Shown here piece after piece: positions 35,988 through 44,490 of a DNA stretch of 64,000 bases. The position numbers and the translations under genes are program-made. The notes beneath the pieces were generated by a model, which had not been told where the DNA came from, searched no databases, and saw nothing but the letters and a program-made list of their open reading frames with translations. The number at the start of each line of letters is the position of its first letter. Positions within the stretch are counted from its first letter, which is position 1. Source of the DNA: Flavobacteriales bacterium (GTDB lineage Bacteria; Bacteroidota; Bacteroidia; Flavobacteriales; Flavobacteriaceae); NCBI GenBank assembly GCA_026996605.1, contig JALWLE010000060.1:1-64000 (forward strand). Direction: 5' to 3'.

Positions 35988-36347
35988 ATGAAAAACCTAA
36001 CCAAAGCCGAAGAACAAATCATTCAAATCTTATGGCAGCTCGACAAAGCGAGTGTCAAAGATGTGTTGTCCCACTTACCCGAACCTAAACCGGCAATTAC
36101 TACGGTTTCCACGATTATCCGTATTTTGGAAAGCAAAGGATTTGTCGGACACGAACAAGTAGGGCGGGGATTTGTGTATTTTCCGCTTGTAAAAAAGGAA
36201 GATTACACCAAGTTTAGCATGCGTAAAATGATTAACAATTATTTTGACGGATCATTTAAAAATCTGGTCTCGTTTTTTGCCAAAAATGAAGACATAGATG
36301 TCAATGAATTAGAAGATATTTTAAAAGAACTAAAAAAAGACAACTAA
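35988..36347 (+). CDS. BlaI/MecI/CopY family transcriptional repressor
   Basis: A 119-residue winged-helix repressor. It starts LTKAEEQIIQILWQLDKASV, typical of the Penicillinase_R family, with the recognition helix in ITTVSTIIRILESKGFVGH and a wing (GRGFVYFPLV). The C-terminal third is the dimerisation helix. Its gene overlaps the M56 sensor gene by one base (TAATG), the usual BlaI-BlaR1-type pairing, in which proteolysis relieves repression. The target promoter is unknown; no beta-lactamase is near. Confidence 0.88.
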   Translation: MKNLTKAEEQIIQILWQLDKASVKDVLSHLPEPKPAITTVSTIIRILESKGFVGHEQVGRGFVYFPLVKKEDYTKFSMRKMINNYFDGSFKNLVSFFAKNEDIDVNELEDILKELKKDN

Positions 36348-37693
36348 TGTTATTTTATGTTTTACAAGTCATATTGATACAAGCGGTTTTTCTCTTGTTT
36401 TACGATCGGTTTTTACGCCGCGAAAGTCTCTTTAATTGGAACCGGTGGTATTTGTTGGCAACCGGACTGTTGTCATTTCTGTTGCCATTAGTTAAAATCC
36501 ATTGGTTTGAAAAACCGGTTTTTACCGAAACGCTCAAACCGGTTATCATCGGTAGCCGGTCCGTCCAAACTCAATTGAGCAGGCAAATTACATCTGGTTA
36601 CGGCGACTTATTATTATATGTATATGTTGCCGGTGTTTTGGTTATGAGCTATTGGTTTGTGTATAAACTTTATCAAATATTTCGCTTGACCAAAACAAAT
36701 GAAATAATTGATTATCAACATGATATTAAAATTGTTTTATTACAGCAACATCGTGAAGCCTTTACGTTTGTCAATTATATTTTTATAGATAAGGACTTAT
36801 ATCAAAATCAAAATCTGCCGGTCTTGCAGCACGAATTGGTACATTATCGTGAAAAACATTGGTTAGATTTACTAGTGTTTGAAATCTTAAAAGTCCTGTT
36901 TTGGTTCAATCCCTTTATTTGGTTCTATCAAAAACGCCTTAGTGCCGTTCATGAATTCATAGCGGACAAGCAAATCTTAAAACAACATAATTTTGCTGAC
37001 TATTTTCAACGCTTGCTACAAGAGCATTTTGCTAGCCGGCAAGTTTCATTTATCAATCAATTTTATAAACCCTCACTCTTAAAAACCCGTATCATGATAC
37101 AAAAAAAGAACACCACCAAACAACAAACCATACTTAAATATTTGAGTTTCGCTTTAATTTTATCCGGCTTGATTTTAGTCGTTAATGCTTGTAATTCGAA
37201 AACATCAAACCAGCAAGCCGAATCCGGTATTGAACAAATAGATCACGATACGGTTATACAATTGAAAAACGGCAAGGAAATACAAATTAAAGTTGTTGAT
37301 GACAAAGATGTTTTGGCCGATGATGACGATGAAGAAGTCGCTTTTCAATTTATGAAAAATCCGCCGGTTTATCCGGGTTGCGAAGGTAAAATCGGACAAG
37401 AACTTAAAGATTGCATGAGTAAAAAAATACAAAAATTTGTAGCGCGTCACTTCAATACGGAAGTGGCAAAAACTTTGGGATTAAATGGTGAAAAAGTCAA
37501 AATTATAACCATGTTTACTATTGGCAAAGACGGCAAAGTCACGAAAGTTAAAGCCCGTTCAAAATATAGAACTCTTGAAAAAGAAGCCAAACGCGTGATT
37601 GCCGCCATACCGGTAATGCAACCCGGCACGCAAAACGGCAAAGCGGTAGAAGTGGTCTATACTTTGCCTATTATTTTTAAAGTGGAAGACTAA
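36347..37693 (+). CDS. M56 (BlaR1-type) membrane metallopeptidase with TonB-like C terminus
   Basis: A 448-residue membrane protein. The N-terminal 300 residues form the M56 domain with TM segments at about 3-20, 35-50, 88-108 and 265-283, and the zinc motif HELVH at 162-166 with EFIADK downstream. The C-terminal periplasmic part resembles a TonB_C domain (KVIITM-like VKIITMFTIGKDGKVTKV, then VIAAIPVMQPG and VVYTLPIIFKV), preceded by the VYPGCEG region typical of Bacteroidota BlaR1-TonB fusions. With the BlaI-like repressor it forms a signal-responsive pair; the signal is unknown. Confidence 0.87.
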   Translation: MLFYVLQVILIQAVFLLFYDRFLRRESLFNWNRWYLLATGLLSFLLPLVKIHWFEKPVFTETLKPVIIGSRSVQTQLSRQITSGYGDLLLYVYVAGVLVMSYWFVYKLYQIFRLTKTNEIIDYQHDIKIVLLQQHREAFTFVNYIFIDKDLYQNQNLPVLQHELVHYREKHWLDLLVFEILKVLFWFNPFIWFYQKRLSAVHEFIADKQILKQHNFADYFQRLLQEHFASRQVSFINQFYKPSLLKTRIMIQKKNTTKQQTILKYLSFALILSGLILVVNACNSKTSNQQAESGIEQIDHDTVIQLKNGKEIQIKVVDDKDVLADDDDEEVAFQFMKNPPVYPGCEGKIGQELKDCMSKKIQKFVARHFNTEVAKTLGLNGEKVKIITMFTIGKDGKVTKVKARSKYRTLEKEAKRVIAAIPVMQPGTQNGKAVEVVYTLPIIFKVED

Positions 37694-37722
37694 GACCTGT
37701 TAGGTTTTCAAAACCTGATAGG
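37693..37722. repeat. AT-rich palindromic repeat, copy 3
   Basis: AGACCTGTTAGGTTTT followed by AAAACCTGATAGG; overlaps the last base of the M56 stop codon. Confidence 0.65.
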
Positions 37723-37760
37723 GTTGAAATAAACCAAGTTATTATAAATCACATTCTTAA

Positions 37761-37792
37761 AGACCTAGCAGGTCTGTAAGACCTACTAGGTC
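37761..37792. repeat. AT-rich palindromic repeat, copy 4 (tandem short palindromes)
   Basis: AGACCTAGCAGGTCT and AGACCTACTAGGTC, each self-complementary, separated by GTA. A partial copy GGTAGGTCTG follows at 37811-37820. Confidence 0.65.
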
Positions 37793-37833
37793 GGTTAAAT
37801 GAAAAAATCCGGTAGGTCTGAAAAAAGAAATTG

Positions 37834-39030
37834 ATGAAAAAAACACTTTTGCTTATAATTCTTTTTAAACTCTTGATTCTTAACGCCCAAGGGAGTTATT
37901 TGGAAGTTATCAACCGCTTGCAAAGTCAACCGGATAGTTTTGAAAAATTTCAAAGATTGGGCAAAATTTACGATGACACCGGTTTTGACCGGAAAGCCAT
38001 TCAATTTTATCAAAAAGCTTTGGTGTTAAAGCCGGATATATTCACCATGAACCGTTTGGCAAAAGTTTATGCCCGCTACGGTAAACCCGGGGCAGCCCTT
38101 AAAGTCAGGTTAAAGATAGCTGCATTGGACAGCACCAATTACCGCAACCGGTATGATTTGGCTAGCTTATATGCACAAGCCGGTCGCAAGGATACGGCAA
38201 TCGTTATACTACAAAAACTTTTCGAAATTGACCCGCACAATCCGAATTATCCTTATAAAATAGGTTTGTACAGCAACAATATGAACCAAAAGCTCGATGC
38301 TTTTCTCGAAGCTTATCACCGCGACCCGCAACACAAAAAAACACTAATGATGCTGGTTAAAAATTACAAACGCATCAAATTTTTAGATTCTGCCGATTAT
38401 TATTTGCAAAAGGGTTTACTATTATACCCTAACGATACCAAATTTTTACGACAAAAGGTTATTGCGACTTATCGTAAAAAGCAATATCAAACTATGCTCA
38501 AAACTTTGCAAAAACTGGATAGTTTACGTTATAGCGACGATTTATTTGTCAAGAAAAATACCGGTTTGAGCTACTTGATGTTAAAGCAATATGACAAAGC
38601 AGAAAAATATATTACAGAAGCGCTTAGTGTTGATGGGCGAGATGCGATTCTGCATTATTATTTAGGCAAAATTTACCAAGCAAAAGGACAATTAAAAAAA
38701 GCCAAATGGCGTTTTTTGATGGCAATTCGTTTAAAGAAACCGGACCTTGATAAAGAATATTTCGAACTGGGCATGATTGCCAAAGCGCGTAAACAATACC
38801 GAACGGCTTTTAATTATTTTAAAAAGGCATATCAAAACAATCATAGAAATGCTGATGCTTTATTTCAAATGGCAATCTTATCGGAAGAAGTTTTAAAACA
38901 ACCCGATAAAGCCTTGCAATATTATGAAACTTATCTTTCGGAATTTTCTTCAAAAAATAAAGCTAATTTGGCTTTTGTCAAATCTAGAATTAAAACTTTA
39001 AAACAGCAGTTGTTTTTGAATAAAAAATAA
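37834..39030 (+). CDS. Exported tetratricopeptide-repeat protein
   Basis: A 398-residue protein with a signal peptide (MKKTLLLIILFKLLILNAQG) and about ten TPR-like helical pairs from residue 30 to the end (e.g. AIQFYQKALVLKPDIFTMNRLA, AEKYITEALSVDGRDAILHY, ALQYYETYLSEF). It is probably a periplasmic scaffold or assembly protein; the partner is unknown. The ATG at 37834 is preferred over the TTG three bases earlier. It follows the BlaI/M56 pair after 140 bases containing two palindromes, so co-regulation is uncertain. Confidence 0.8.
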   Translation: MKKTLLLIILFKLLILNAQGSYLEVINRLQSQPDSFEKFQRLGKIYDDTGFDRKAIQFYQKALVLKPDIFTMNRLAKVYARYGKPGAALKVRLKIAALDSTNYRNRYDLASLYAQAGRKDTAIVILQKLFEIDPHNPNYPYKIGLYSNNMNQKLDAFLEAYHRDPQHKKTLMMLVKNYKRIKFLDSADYYLQKGLLLYPNDTKFLRQKVIATYRKKQYQTMLKTLQKLDSLRYSDDLFVKKNTGLSYLMLKQYDKAEKYITEALSVDGRDAILHYYLGKIYQAKGQLKKAKWRFLMAIRLKKPDLDKEYFELGMIAKARKQYRTAFNYFKKAYQNNHRNADALFQMAILSEEVLKQPDKALQYYETYLSEFSSKNKANLAFVKSRIKTLKQQLFLNKK

Positions 39031-39091
39031 TGAGCCCGGTCTAAAAACAAAAAAATCCCCTATAATAGAAGTAACAGGCAATTCGCCATTT

Positions 39092-39130
39092 CATCAAATA
39101 ACCAAATAACCATATAACCAAATCATCAAT
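39092..39130. repeat. ATAACCAA-type short tandem repeat
   Basis: Units such as CAAATAACCAAATAACCAT between the TPR gene and the convergent tadA; the same motif precedes the blaI-like and yebC genes. Confidence 0.5.
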
Positions 39131-39132
39131 AA

Positions 39133-39576
39133 CTACCTACGCATTTGTGCAAAAAACGTTTTGAGCAAAGCTTCACTTTCGGTTGCTAATATGCCACCGG
39201 TTACTTCCGTCTTGGGATGCACCCGGCAATGCCAATGCTGGTAGCCGCGTTGGTCATCGCTTGCACCGAAAACAATTTTTCCTATTTGTGACCAAAAAGC
39301 AGCACCGGCACACATTTGACAAGGTTCCAGTGTAACATAGAGCGTACAATCTTTTAAATATTTACTACCCAAAAAATTGGTTGCTGCCGTAAAAGCCAAC
39401 ATTTCGGCATGTGCCGTCGGGTCATTTAAAGTTTCAACTTGATTGTGTCCTTTAGCAATGATTTGTCCGTTGCAAACGATTACCGCACCAACCGGCACTT
39501 CACCTTTGGCGAGTGCCAACTCGGCTTCTTGCAATGCTTTGCGCATAAAATATGTGTCGTCAAAAGGATTGAGCAT
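39133..39576 (-). CDS. tadA: tRNA-specific adenosine deaminase
   Basis: A 147-residue zinc deaminase that converts A34 of tRNA-Arg(ACG) to inosine. The zinc site is intact: HAEMLAF (His and proton-shuttle Glu) and PCQMC. The N-terminal DDTYFMRKALQEAELALAKGEVPVGAVIV is typical. Its start shares one base with the gpsA stop, so the two are co-transcribed. Confidence 0.93.
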   Translation of the reverse strand: MLNPFDDTYFMRKALQEAELALAKGEVPVGAVIVCNGQIIAKGHNQVETLNDPTAHAEMLAFTAATNFLGSKYLKDCTLYVTLEPCQMCAGAAFWSQIGKIVFGASDDQRGYQHWHCRVHPKTEVTGGILATESEALLKTFFAQMRR

Positions 39577-40586
39577 TAGTTGAGTTTTTCTGATAGTTTT
39601 ATAAATTCTGTTTTTGGCAAGGCGCCTTGATACAAAATCCGGTAAACGGCATCAATAATCGGGGTTTTGGCTTTATTTTCACTGCGTTCTTGATTAATTT
39701 GATAAGCAGATTTAACCGCATAATAACCTTCGGCAACCATACGCATTTCTGCCATGGCACTACGAACGGTATATCCTTTTCCAATCATGCTACCAAAAGT
39801 CCGGTTACGACTAAAAATGGAATAAGCCGTCACTAACAAATCACCCAAATAAGCTGAATTGTCTATATTACGCTTTCGTTTATCGACGTTCTTTTTGATA
39901 AATTTTTTCATTTCCCTTATAGAATTTGAAATCAATACCGCTTGAAAGTTATCGCCATACCCCAAACCGTGAGCAATCCCGGACGCTATGGCATACACAT
40001 TTTTTAAAACGGCAGCCCATTCAATTCCGAATACATCTTTGGAGTAAGTTGTTTTGATAAACCATGAATTTAAAAATCCGGACATTTGTTTGGCTACGGA
40101 TTTACGCTTGGCAGCAATCGTCAAATATGATAAACGTTCCATAGCCACTTCTTCGGCATGACAAGGTCCGGCAATAACCCCTAGATTTTTTTCGGGAATA
40201 CGATGGTATTTTTTAAGATGTTCGCCAAGAATCAACAAAGTTTCGGGGATAATACCTTTAACGGCTGAAAACACGATTTTATCTTTTAAATCAACGGTTA
40301 TTTTATCTAATTCCGCTTTGACAAATGCCGATGGGATGGCAATAATAATCGTATCGGCATACGCAACCACTTCATTGATATCGTTACTGATTTTAATCTG
40401 TTCGGGATTAAACAATACTTGTTGCAAATATTTAGGATTGTGTCGATGCAGTTTAAAATGTTCCAAAGTATAAGCGCTTCGGACATACCAAGCTACTTCA
40501 TCAAGATTTTCGGTTAGCATTTTGACTATAGCCGTAGCCCAACTACCACTACCCAAAACCGCTACTTTATGTTTGTTTGTTGTCAT
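39576..40586 (-). CDS. gpsA: NAD(P)-dependent glycerol-3-phosphate dehydrogenase
   Basis: A 336-residue enzyme making sn-glycerol 3-phosphate for phospholipids. The N-terminal nucleotide loop VAVLGSGSWATAIVKML (residues about 8-24), the GVIAGPCHAEEVA block (about 138-150) and the catalytic Lys in EWAAVLKNVYAIASGIAHGLGYGDN (about 192-216) are present. A -7 element lies at 40609-40616. Confidence 0.94.
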   Translation of the reverse strand: MTTNKHKVAVLGSGSWATAIVKMLTENLDEVAWYVRSAYTLEHFKLHRHNPKYLQQVLFNPEQIKISNDINEVVAYADTIIIAIPSAFVKAELDKITVDLKDKIVFSAVKGIIPETLLILGEHLKKYHRIPEKNLGVIAGPCHAEEVAMERLSYLTIAAKRKSVAKQMSGFLNSWFIKTTYSKDVFGIEWAAVLKNVYAIASGIAHGLGYGDNFQAVLISNSIREMKKFIKKNVDKRKRNIDNSAYLGDLLVTAYSIFSRNRTFGSMIGKGYTVRSAMAEMRMVAEGYYAVKSAYQINQERSENKAKTPIIDAVYRILYQGALPKTEFIKLSEKLN

Positions 40587-40608
40587 ACTAAAATTATTTT
40601 GGCTTCTA

Positions 40609-40616
40609 CAAATATA
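40609..40616 (-). promoter_or_regulatory. Promoter -7 element for gpsA-tadA
   Basis: Minus-strand TATATTTG, 22 bases before the start codon. Confidence 0.55.
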
Positions 40617-40688
40617 TAAATTTAATAGTTGAAAGATAAAAGATAAATAATTAATTCAAAATTGTAACTTTTAAGTTATCTTTACGTT

Positions 40689-41000
40689 GTGGAAAAAGTA
40701 AGAGAAGTTATTGCTTATAAGGATTACTTTATAAATTTTCTTAAAAATCAACCTGAAAAGGTTCAAAATAAGATTTATAAAGTGATTGAAATAATTGAAA
40801 CTTTTGAACGTGTCCCTGAAACATATTTAAGGCAAATTAAGGGAACAAAAGGATTATATGAAGCTCGAATTAGAATAGGAAAAAATATTTGGCGAGTTTT
40901 TTGCTTCTTTGATAAAGGTCGATTAGTTATATTATTAACCGGATTTCAAAAGAAAACTCAAAAAACCCCAAAAAGGAGATTAAAAAAGCTGAAAAATTAA
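40689..41000 (+). pseudogene. RelE/HigB (gp49-like) toxin with probable frameshift near the C terminus
   Basis: The frame starts with GTG and encodes 103 residues of the phage-gp49-like RelE/ParE superfamily, predicted mRNA interferases: YLRQIKGTKGLYEARIRIGKNIWRVF and LVILLTGFQKKTQKTPK are family hallmarks. After KTPK the zero frame ends in RRLKKLKN. If one A is added to the A5 run at 40970-40974, the frame reads KKEIKKAEKLMQEYFNEKN and ends at 41041, giving 117 residues. That form would overlap the antitoxin start by 8 bases, the usual arrangement. The gene is therefore either slightly truncated by a one-base loss or read with a -1 slip. The core is intact, so toxicity may remain. Confidence 0.75.
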
Positions 41001-41033
41001 TGCAAGAATATTTTAACGAAAAAAACAAAAATT

Positions 41034-41330
41034 ATGAGTAATAATATCAAAACTTGGAAAGAAATTAAAAATGAAGTCTATGGAAAAAAAGGCACCAAAA
41101 GACGTGACGAATTGGAACGTGATTTTGAAACCTTTAAGATTGGTATGTTACTACGCAATGCGAGAGAAAAAAAGAATTTGACACAAGAACAATTAGGACA
41201 AATCGTAAATAAAAAAAGAACTTATATTTCAAGAGTTGAAAATTACGGAAGTAATATCACGCTAAAAACGCTGTTTGATATTGTGGAAAAAGGACTAGGC
41301 GGAAAAGTGCAAATCTCAATCGAAATATAA
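41034..41330 (+). CDS. XRE-family antitoxin (HigA-like)
   Basis: A 98-residue DNA-binding protein with a central helix-turn-helix: LLRNAREKKNLTQEQLGQIV (about 38-57), then NKKRTYISRVENYGSNITL. It is the expected partner of the RelE-type toxin encoded just upstream, neutralising it and repressing the shared promoter. The toxin-first order is typical of HigBA-like pairs. The N-terminal 35 residues (TWKEIKNEVYGKKGTKRRDELERDFE) match this antitoxin subfamily. Confidence 0.88.
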   Translation: MSNNIKTWKEIKNEVYGKKGTKRRDELERDFETFKIGMLLRNAREKKNLTQEQLGQIVNKKRTYISRVENYGSNITLKTLFDIVEKGLGGKVQISIEI

Positions 41331-41405
41331 AAAACACGAGCCACAACAATATATATATAGGCATAGCGGATTCTTTGCTTACTTCAATGTTTTGACGTAT
41401 TTGTA

Positions 41406-41436
41406 TAGGAAAATTCTATGAATTTTCCTATATTTG
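41406..41436 (+). promoter_or_regulatory. Perfect inverted repeat abutting a -7 element
   Basis: Arms TAGGAAAATTC (41406-41416) and GAATTTTCCTA (41420-41430) form a perfect 11-bp palindrome with a 3-base spacer. It overlaps TATATTTG (41429-41436), a good -7 element; a TTG at 41401-41403 is the only -33 candidate. The layout suits a repressor operator upstream of the lipoprotein gene, or a terminator of the toxin-antitoxin transcript. Confidence 0.5.
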
Positions 41437-41529
41437 TTGCATAAGTTGAAGTTAGCGAACTTTTAAATCTCCTACGACGTCATATATTAACCGATAACTG
41501 CAACAATCCTACTGAAAATTGAATTCAAA

Positions 41530-42030
41530 ATGAATAATAAAAAATGGTTAATTATTGCAATAACGTTATTACTTATTATTAGTTGTAATCTTTTGCCTTG
41601 TGGTTGGGATTACGATTTGTATAAAATTCATAATGAACCCACATCTGAATTTATAATTGGAAAGTACAAACTTGATGAAAGAACTTTGAATTATATTCCG
41701 GAATATGAAAGCGCCAAAAATACTGAATTGATTTTAGAAGAAAACGGAACATTAATACTAAAAAACATACCGATTGGAACATTTGATTTTATGGATTATT
41801 ATAATGAAACAGAACAAAATGTGAACGCAATTGGAAATTGGAAGGTAAGAAGTGGAAAATATACTGCTAATTTAGATGTTGATATAAATTTTGAAAAAGA
41901 GTATTCCAAATTGGATACGACGACATCTTGGAAAATATATGAGAAGGAAAGAAAGCCCGTAATCTTTATTATTATAGGTGACCCTGATTCTTGTACCGTT
42001 GCAAGATTTATTAAAACAAACAATCAATAG
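41530..42030 (+). CDS. Hypothetical lipoprotein
   Basis: A 166-residue predicted lipoprotein (MNNKKWLIIAITLLLIISC, lipobox IISC, Cys19). The mature part is beta-rich: FIIGKYKLDERTL, ELILEENGTLILKNIP, GNWKVRSGKYTANLDVD and a C-terminal FIIIGDPDSCTVARF. This layout resembles small orphan lipoproteins common in flavobacterial accessory regions, but I cannot name a family. It follows the toxin-antitoxin pair and has its own -7 element about 90 bases upstream. Confidence 0.65.
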   Translation: MNNKKWLIIAITLLLIISCNLLPCGWDYDLYKIHNEPTSEFIIGKYKLDERTLNYIPEYESAKNTELILEENGTLILKNIPIGTFDFMDYYNETEQNVNAIGNWKVRSGKYTANLDVDINFEKEYSKLDTTTSWKIYEKERKPVIFIIIGDPDSCTVARFIKTNNQ

Positions 42031-42060
42031 TATCACATCATCAAATAACTATAAAATCCT

Positions 42061-42068
42061 TATCTTTG
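42061..42068 (+). promoter_or_regulatory. Promoter -7 element for pyrH
   Basis: TATCTTTG, 58 bases before the ATG at 42127. Confidence 0.5.
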
Positions 42069-42126
42069 TTCAAAATGTTTTGCCGGATATGTTTTTTAGA
42101 ATCGGCATTTATCAAAAAGTTTACAG

Positions 42127-42831
42127 ATGAAATATCACAGAATATTACTCAAGCTCAGTGGTGAGTCACTGATGGGGGATAAATCATATGGGATTGACCC
42201 CGATAAAGTCGATGAATTTGTGCAAGAGATCAAAAGTATTTATGAACAAGGGGTTGAGATTGGTTTGGTTATCGGTGGTGGCAATATTTTTCGCGGTCTG
42301 TCGGAAGCCGGCAAGCAGATGAACCGGACACAAGGCGATTTTATGGGTATGCTCGCTACCGTTATTAACGGTATGGCATTGCAAAGCGTGTTGTTGCAAA
42401 ATGGGATTGATACCGAACTGTTAAGCGGTTTAAAAATAGATAAAGTGGCAGATGAAGTACATCCGCTTAAAGCCAAGCAGGCACTTTCCAATGGGAAGAT
42501 TGTTATTTTTTCGGGTGGAACCGGTAACCCGTTTTTTACAACCGACACCGGAGCGGTTTTACGTGCCTTAGAGATTGATGCCGATGTGATTTTAAAAGGT
42601 ACACGCGTGGACGGGATTTATGATAAAGACCCCGAGAAATATAAAGATGCCATAAAATATGACCGGATTACTTATGATGAAGCTTTGCAAAAAGAACTTA
42701 AAATTATGGATAGTACGGCTTTTGCTCTCGCCAAAGATAACCGGTTGCCGATTTTGGTATTTGATATGAATACTAAAGGCAATTTATCAAAAGTGGTCAA
42801 TGGCAAAAAAATAGGCACTTTAGTTCATTAA
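42127..42831 (+). CDS. pyrH: Uridylate kinase
   Basis: A 234-residue hexameric enzyme that phosphorylates UMP to UDP. The amino-acid-kinase motifs are clear: RILLKLSGESLMG at the start, GLVIGGGNIFRG (about 46-57), SGGTGNPFFTTDTGAVLRALEI (about 130-151) and KGTRVDGIYDKDP. Length is normal. Two AT-rich palindromes follow it. Confidence 0.95.
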   Translation: MKYHRILLKLSGESLMGDKSYGIDPDKVDEFVQEIKSIYEQGVEIGLVIGGGNIFRGLSEAGKQMNRTQGDFMGMLATVINGMALQSVLLQNGIDTELLSGLKIDKVADEVHPLKAKQALSNGKIVIFSGGTGNPFFTTDTGAVLRALEIDADVILKGTRVDGIYDKDPEKYKDAIKYDRITYDEALQKELKIMDSTAFALAKDNRLPILVFDMNTKGNLSKVVNGKKIGTLVH

Positions 42832-42841
42832 CATCCTTGCT

Positions 42842-42873
42842 GACCTGTTAGGTTTCCAAAACCTGATAGGTCT
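42842..42873. repeat. AT-rich palindromic repeat, copy 5
   Basis: GACCTGTTAGGTTT and AAACCTGATAGGTC arms just after pyrH. Confidence 0.7.
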
Positions 42874-42910
42874 AGGAAAAACTGCGACTTACTAGATTAA
42901 AAAAACTTAC

Positions 42911-42943
42911 AGACCTACTAGGTTTTAAAAACCTAGTAGGTCT
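42911..42943. repeat. AT-rich palindromic repeat, copy 6 (perfect)
   Basis: Arms AGACCTACTAGGTTTT (42911-42926) and AAAACCTAGTAGGTCT (42928-42943) are perfectly complementary around one base. Confidence 0.8.
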
Positions 42944-43016
42944 ATCAGAAATTATAAAAAAGATTTTGGCTATTAGCCGGCAAAATAGTAAGTTTGTTCA
43001 ACTAAAATAATCAACT

Positions 43017-44270
43017 ATGAATAGCATAAAATTTAAACTAACAATACTTAACTTTTTAGAATTTTTTGTTTTTGGTGCGTGGCTGCTTTCCTTTGGTAAA
43101 TATATGTTTGCTACTTTACATTTTAGCGGCACACAGATTGGGGCAGTCTTTATGACCTTAGGTTTAGCATCTCTGATTATGCCCGGTATTATGGGTATTA
43201 TAGCTGACAAGTGGCTGGGACCAAACAAACTCTTTGCGCTACTTCATATTTTGGGTGGGGTACTTTTGTATTTTTTAGCTCAACAAACCGATTTTAATGG
43301 TGTTTATCTCTATACTTTACTTTATCTAATGTTGTATATGCCGACCATAGCTTTGGACAATACTATTTCATATTGTATTTTGGAACGCAATAAATATGAT
43401 GTAGTTAAAACTTTTCCGCCGATTAGAGTCTGGGGGACTATCGGTTTTATTTTAGCAACTTGGATAACTGATTATTACGGTTGGGGTATTAATGCCAATC
43501 AATTTTATTTTGCCGCTGCTGCTTCTATTTTATTGGGCTTATACACATTTACGCTGCCTGATTGTCCACCTGAAAAAGATGCCGGTCAAAAAACATTGAC
43601 GCAAGCATTGGGATTAGATGCTTTTGTCCTGTTTAAAGATAAAAAAATGGCGATTTTCTTTATCTTTTCCATGTTATTGGGTGCCGCTTTACAGATAACT
43701 AATATGTGGGGTGAAGCTTTTTTACACGATTTTGGCAATAATCCGTTGTTTAAAGATAGCATCATTGTCAAATATAATGGTTTTGTGATGTCATTATCAC
43801 AGATATCGGAAACCATATTTATCTTAACCATACCATTCTTTTTAAAACGATATGGTATTAAAAAAGTTATGATTATGAGTATGTTGGCGTGGTTTTTACG
43901 TTTTGGTTTGTTTGGCGTTGGTAGTCCGGTTGGAATAGGTGCAGTTGCCATAATTTTATCTATGATTGTCTATGGAATGGCATTCGACTTTTTTAATATT
44001 TCCGGATCTTTATTTGTTGAACAAGAAACAAATCCTAAAATCAGAGCTTCAGCACAAGGTTTGTTTATGATTATGACTAATGGACTAGGGGCTATGTTAG
44101 GCGCTTACGGTAGTGGGGTTATTATAGATTATTTTACAAAAGATGGCGCTAGAGATTGGCAAAGTATTTGGTTCGTTTTTGCATTATATGCTTTAGTGAT
44201 TGCCGTATTATTTGCCATTTTATTCAAATATAAACATGAACCGGAGAAGTTAGGAGAGATAAAACATTAG
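43017..44270 (+). CDS. Nucleoside:H+ symporter family MFS transporter
   Basis: A 417-residue inner-membrane protein with about 12 transmembrane segments, fitting the NupG/XapB nucleoside-symporter branch of the MFS: FLEFFVFGAWLLSFGKYMF (TM1), MPTIALDNTISYCIL, FPPIRVWGTIGFILATWI, and GMAFDFFNISGSLFVEQE near 320. Family members import purine and pyrimidine nucleosides with protons. Its place after pyrH fits nucleotide metabolism, though the intervening palindromes suggest separate transcripts. Confidence 0.85.
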   Translation: MNSIKFKLTILNFLEFFVFGAWLLSFGKYMFATLHFSGTQIGAVFMTLGLASLIMPGIMGIIADKWLGPNKLFALLHILGGVLLYFLAQQTDFNGVYLYTLLYLMLYMPTIALDNTISYCILERNKYDVVKTFPPIRVWGTIGFILATWITDYYGWGINANQFYFAAAASILLGLYTFTLPDCPPEKDAGQKTLTQALGLDAFVLFKDKKMAIFFIFSMLLGAALQITNMWGEAFLHDFGNNPLFKDSIIVKYNGFVMSLSQISETIFILTIPFFLKRYGIKKVMIMSMLAWFLRFGLFGVGSPVGIGAVAIILSMIVYGMAFDFFNISGSLFVEQETNPKIRASAQGLFMIMTNGLGAMLGAYGSGVIIDYFTKDGARDWQSIWFVFALYALVIAVLFAILFKYKHEPEKLGEIKH

Positions 44271-44274
44271 ATAT

Positions 44275-44458
44275 TAGTACTTAGTGGAAAGCGAAAAAGT
44301 ACCAAGTGCGTTTTAGTAACGAATAGAGATGTATAACATTTCGGATGAATTGAAAATTGAGAATGGATAATTAGAAATGTTAAATAATCATAAAAAAACG
44401 AAGTGTTCTATGAAAATAAAATCCGCACTTGGCACTTTACACTAAACACTAGGCACTA
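44275..44458. repeat. Long imperfect inverted repeat (44275-44310 with 44424-44458)
   Basis: TAGTACTTAGTG...AAGTACCAAGTGCG on the left matches the complement of CGCACTTGGCACTTT...CACTAGGCACTA on the right, separated by about 110 bases. A related AGTGCCAAGT string lies at 60026 after rsmI. Confidence 0.5.
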
Positions 44459-44490
44459 TATAACCAATTAACCAGATAACCAATAAGAAT
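44458..44490 (+). repeat. ATAACCAA-type leader repeat before yebC
   Basis: TATAACCAATTAACCAGATAACCAAT-like units run up to the yebC ATG at 44491; similar units precede the blaI-like gene. Confidence 0.5.

Noticed and set aside
37693-37820. CRISPR-like array near the M56 gene
   Set aside because: The palindromes are few, unevenly spaced and shared with other loci, with no spacers or cas genes.
41331-41529. Integron attC-like site before the lipoprotein gene (GTTAGCGAAC and ATAACTGC strings)
   Set aside because: No convincing pair of R/L boxes with the right spacing, and no integrase in the window.
43586-43951. Open frame of 121 codons antisense to the nucleoside symporter
   Set aside because: It mirrors a conserved membrane-protein gene and shows no independent features.
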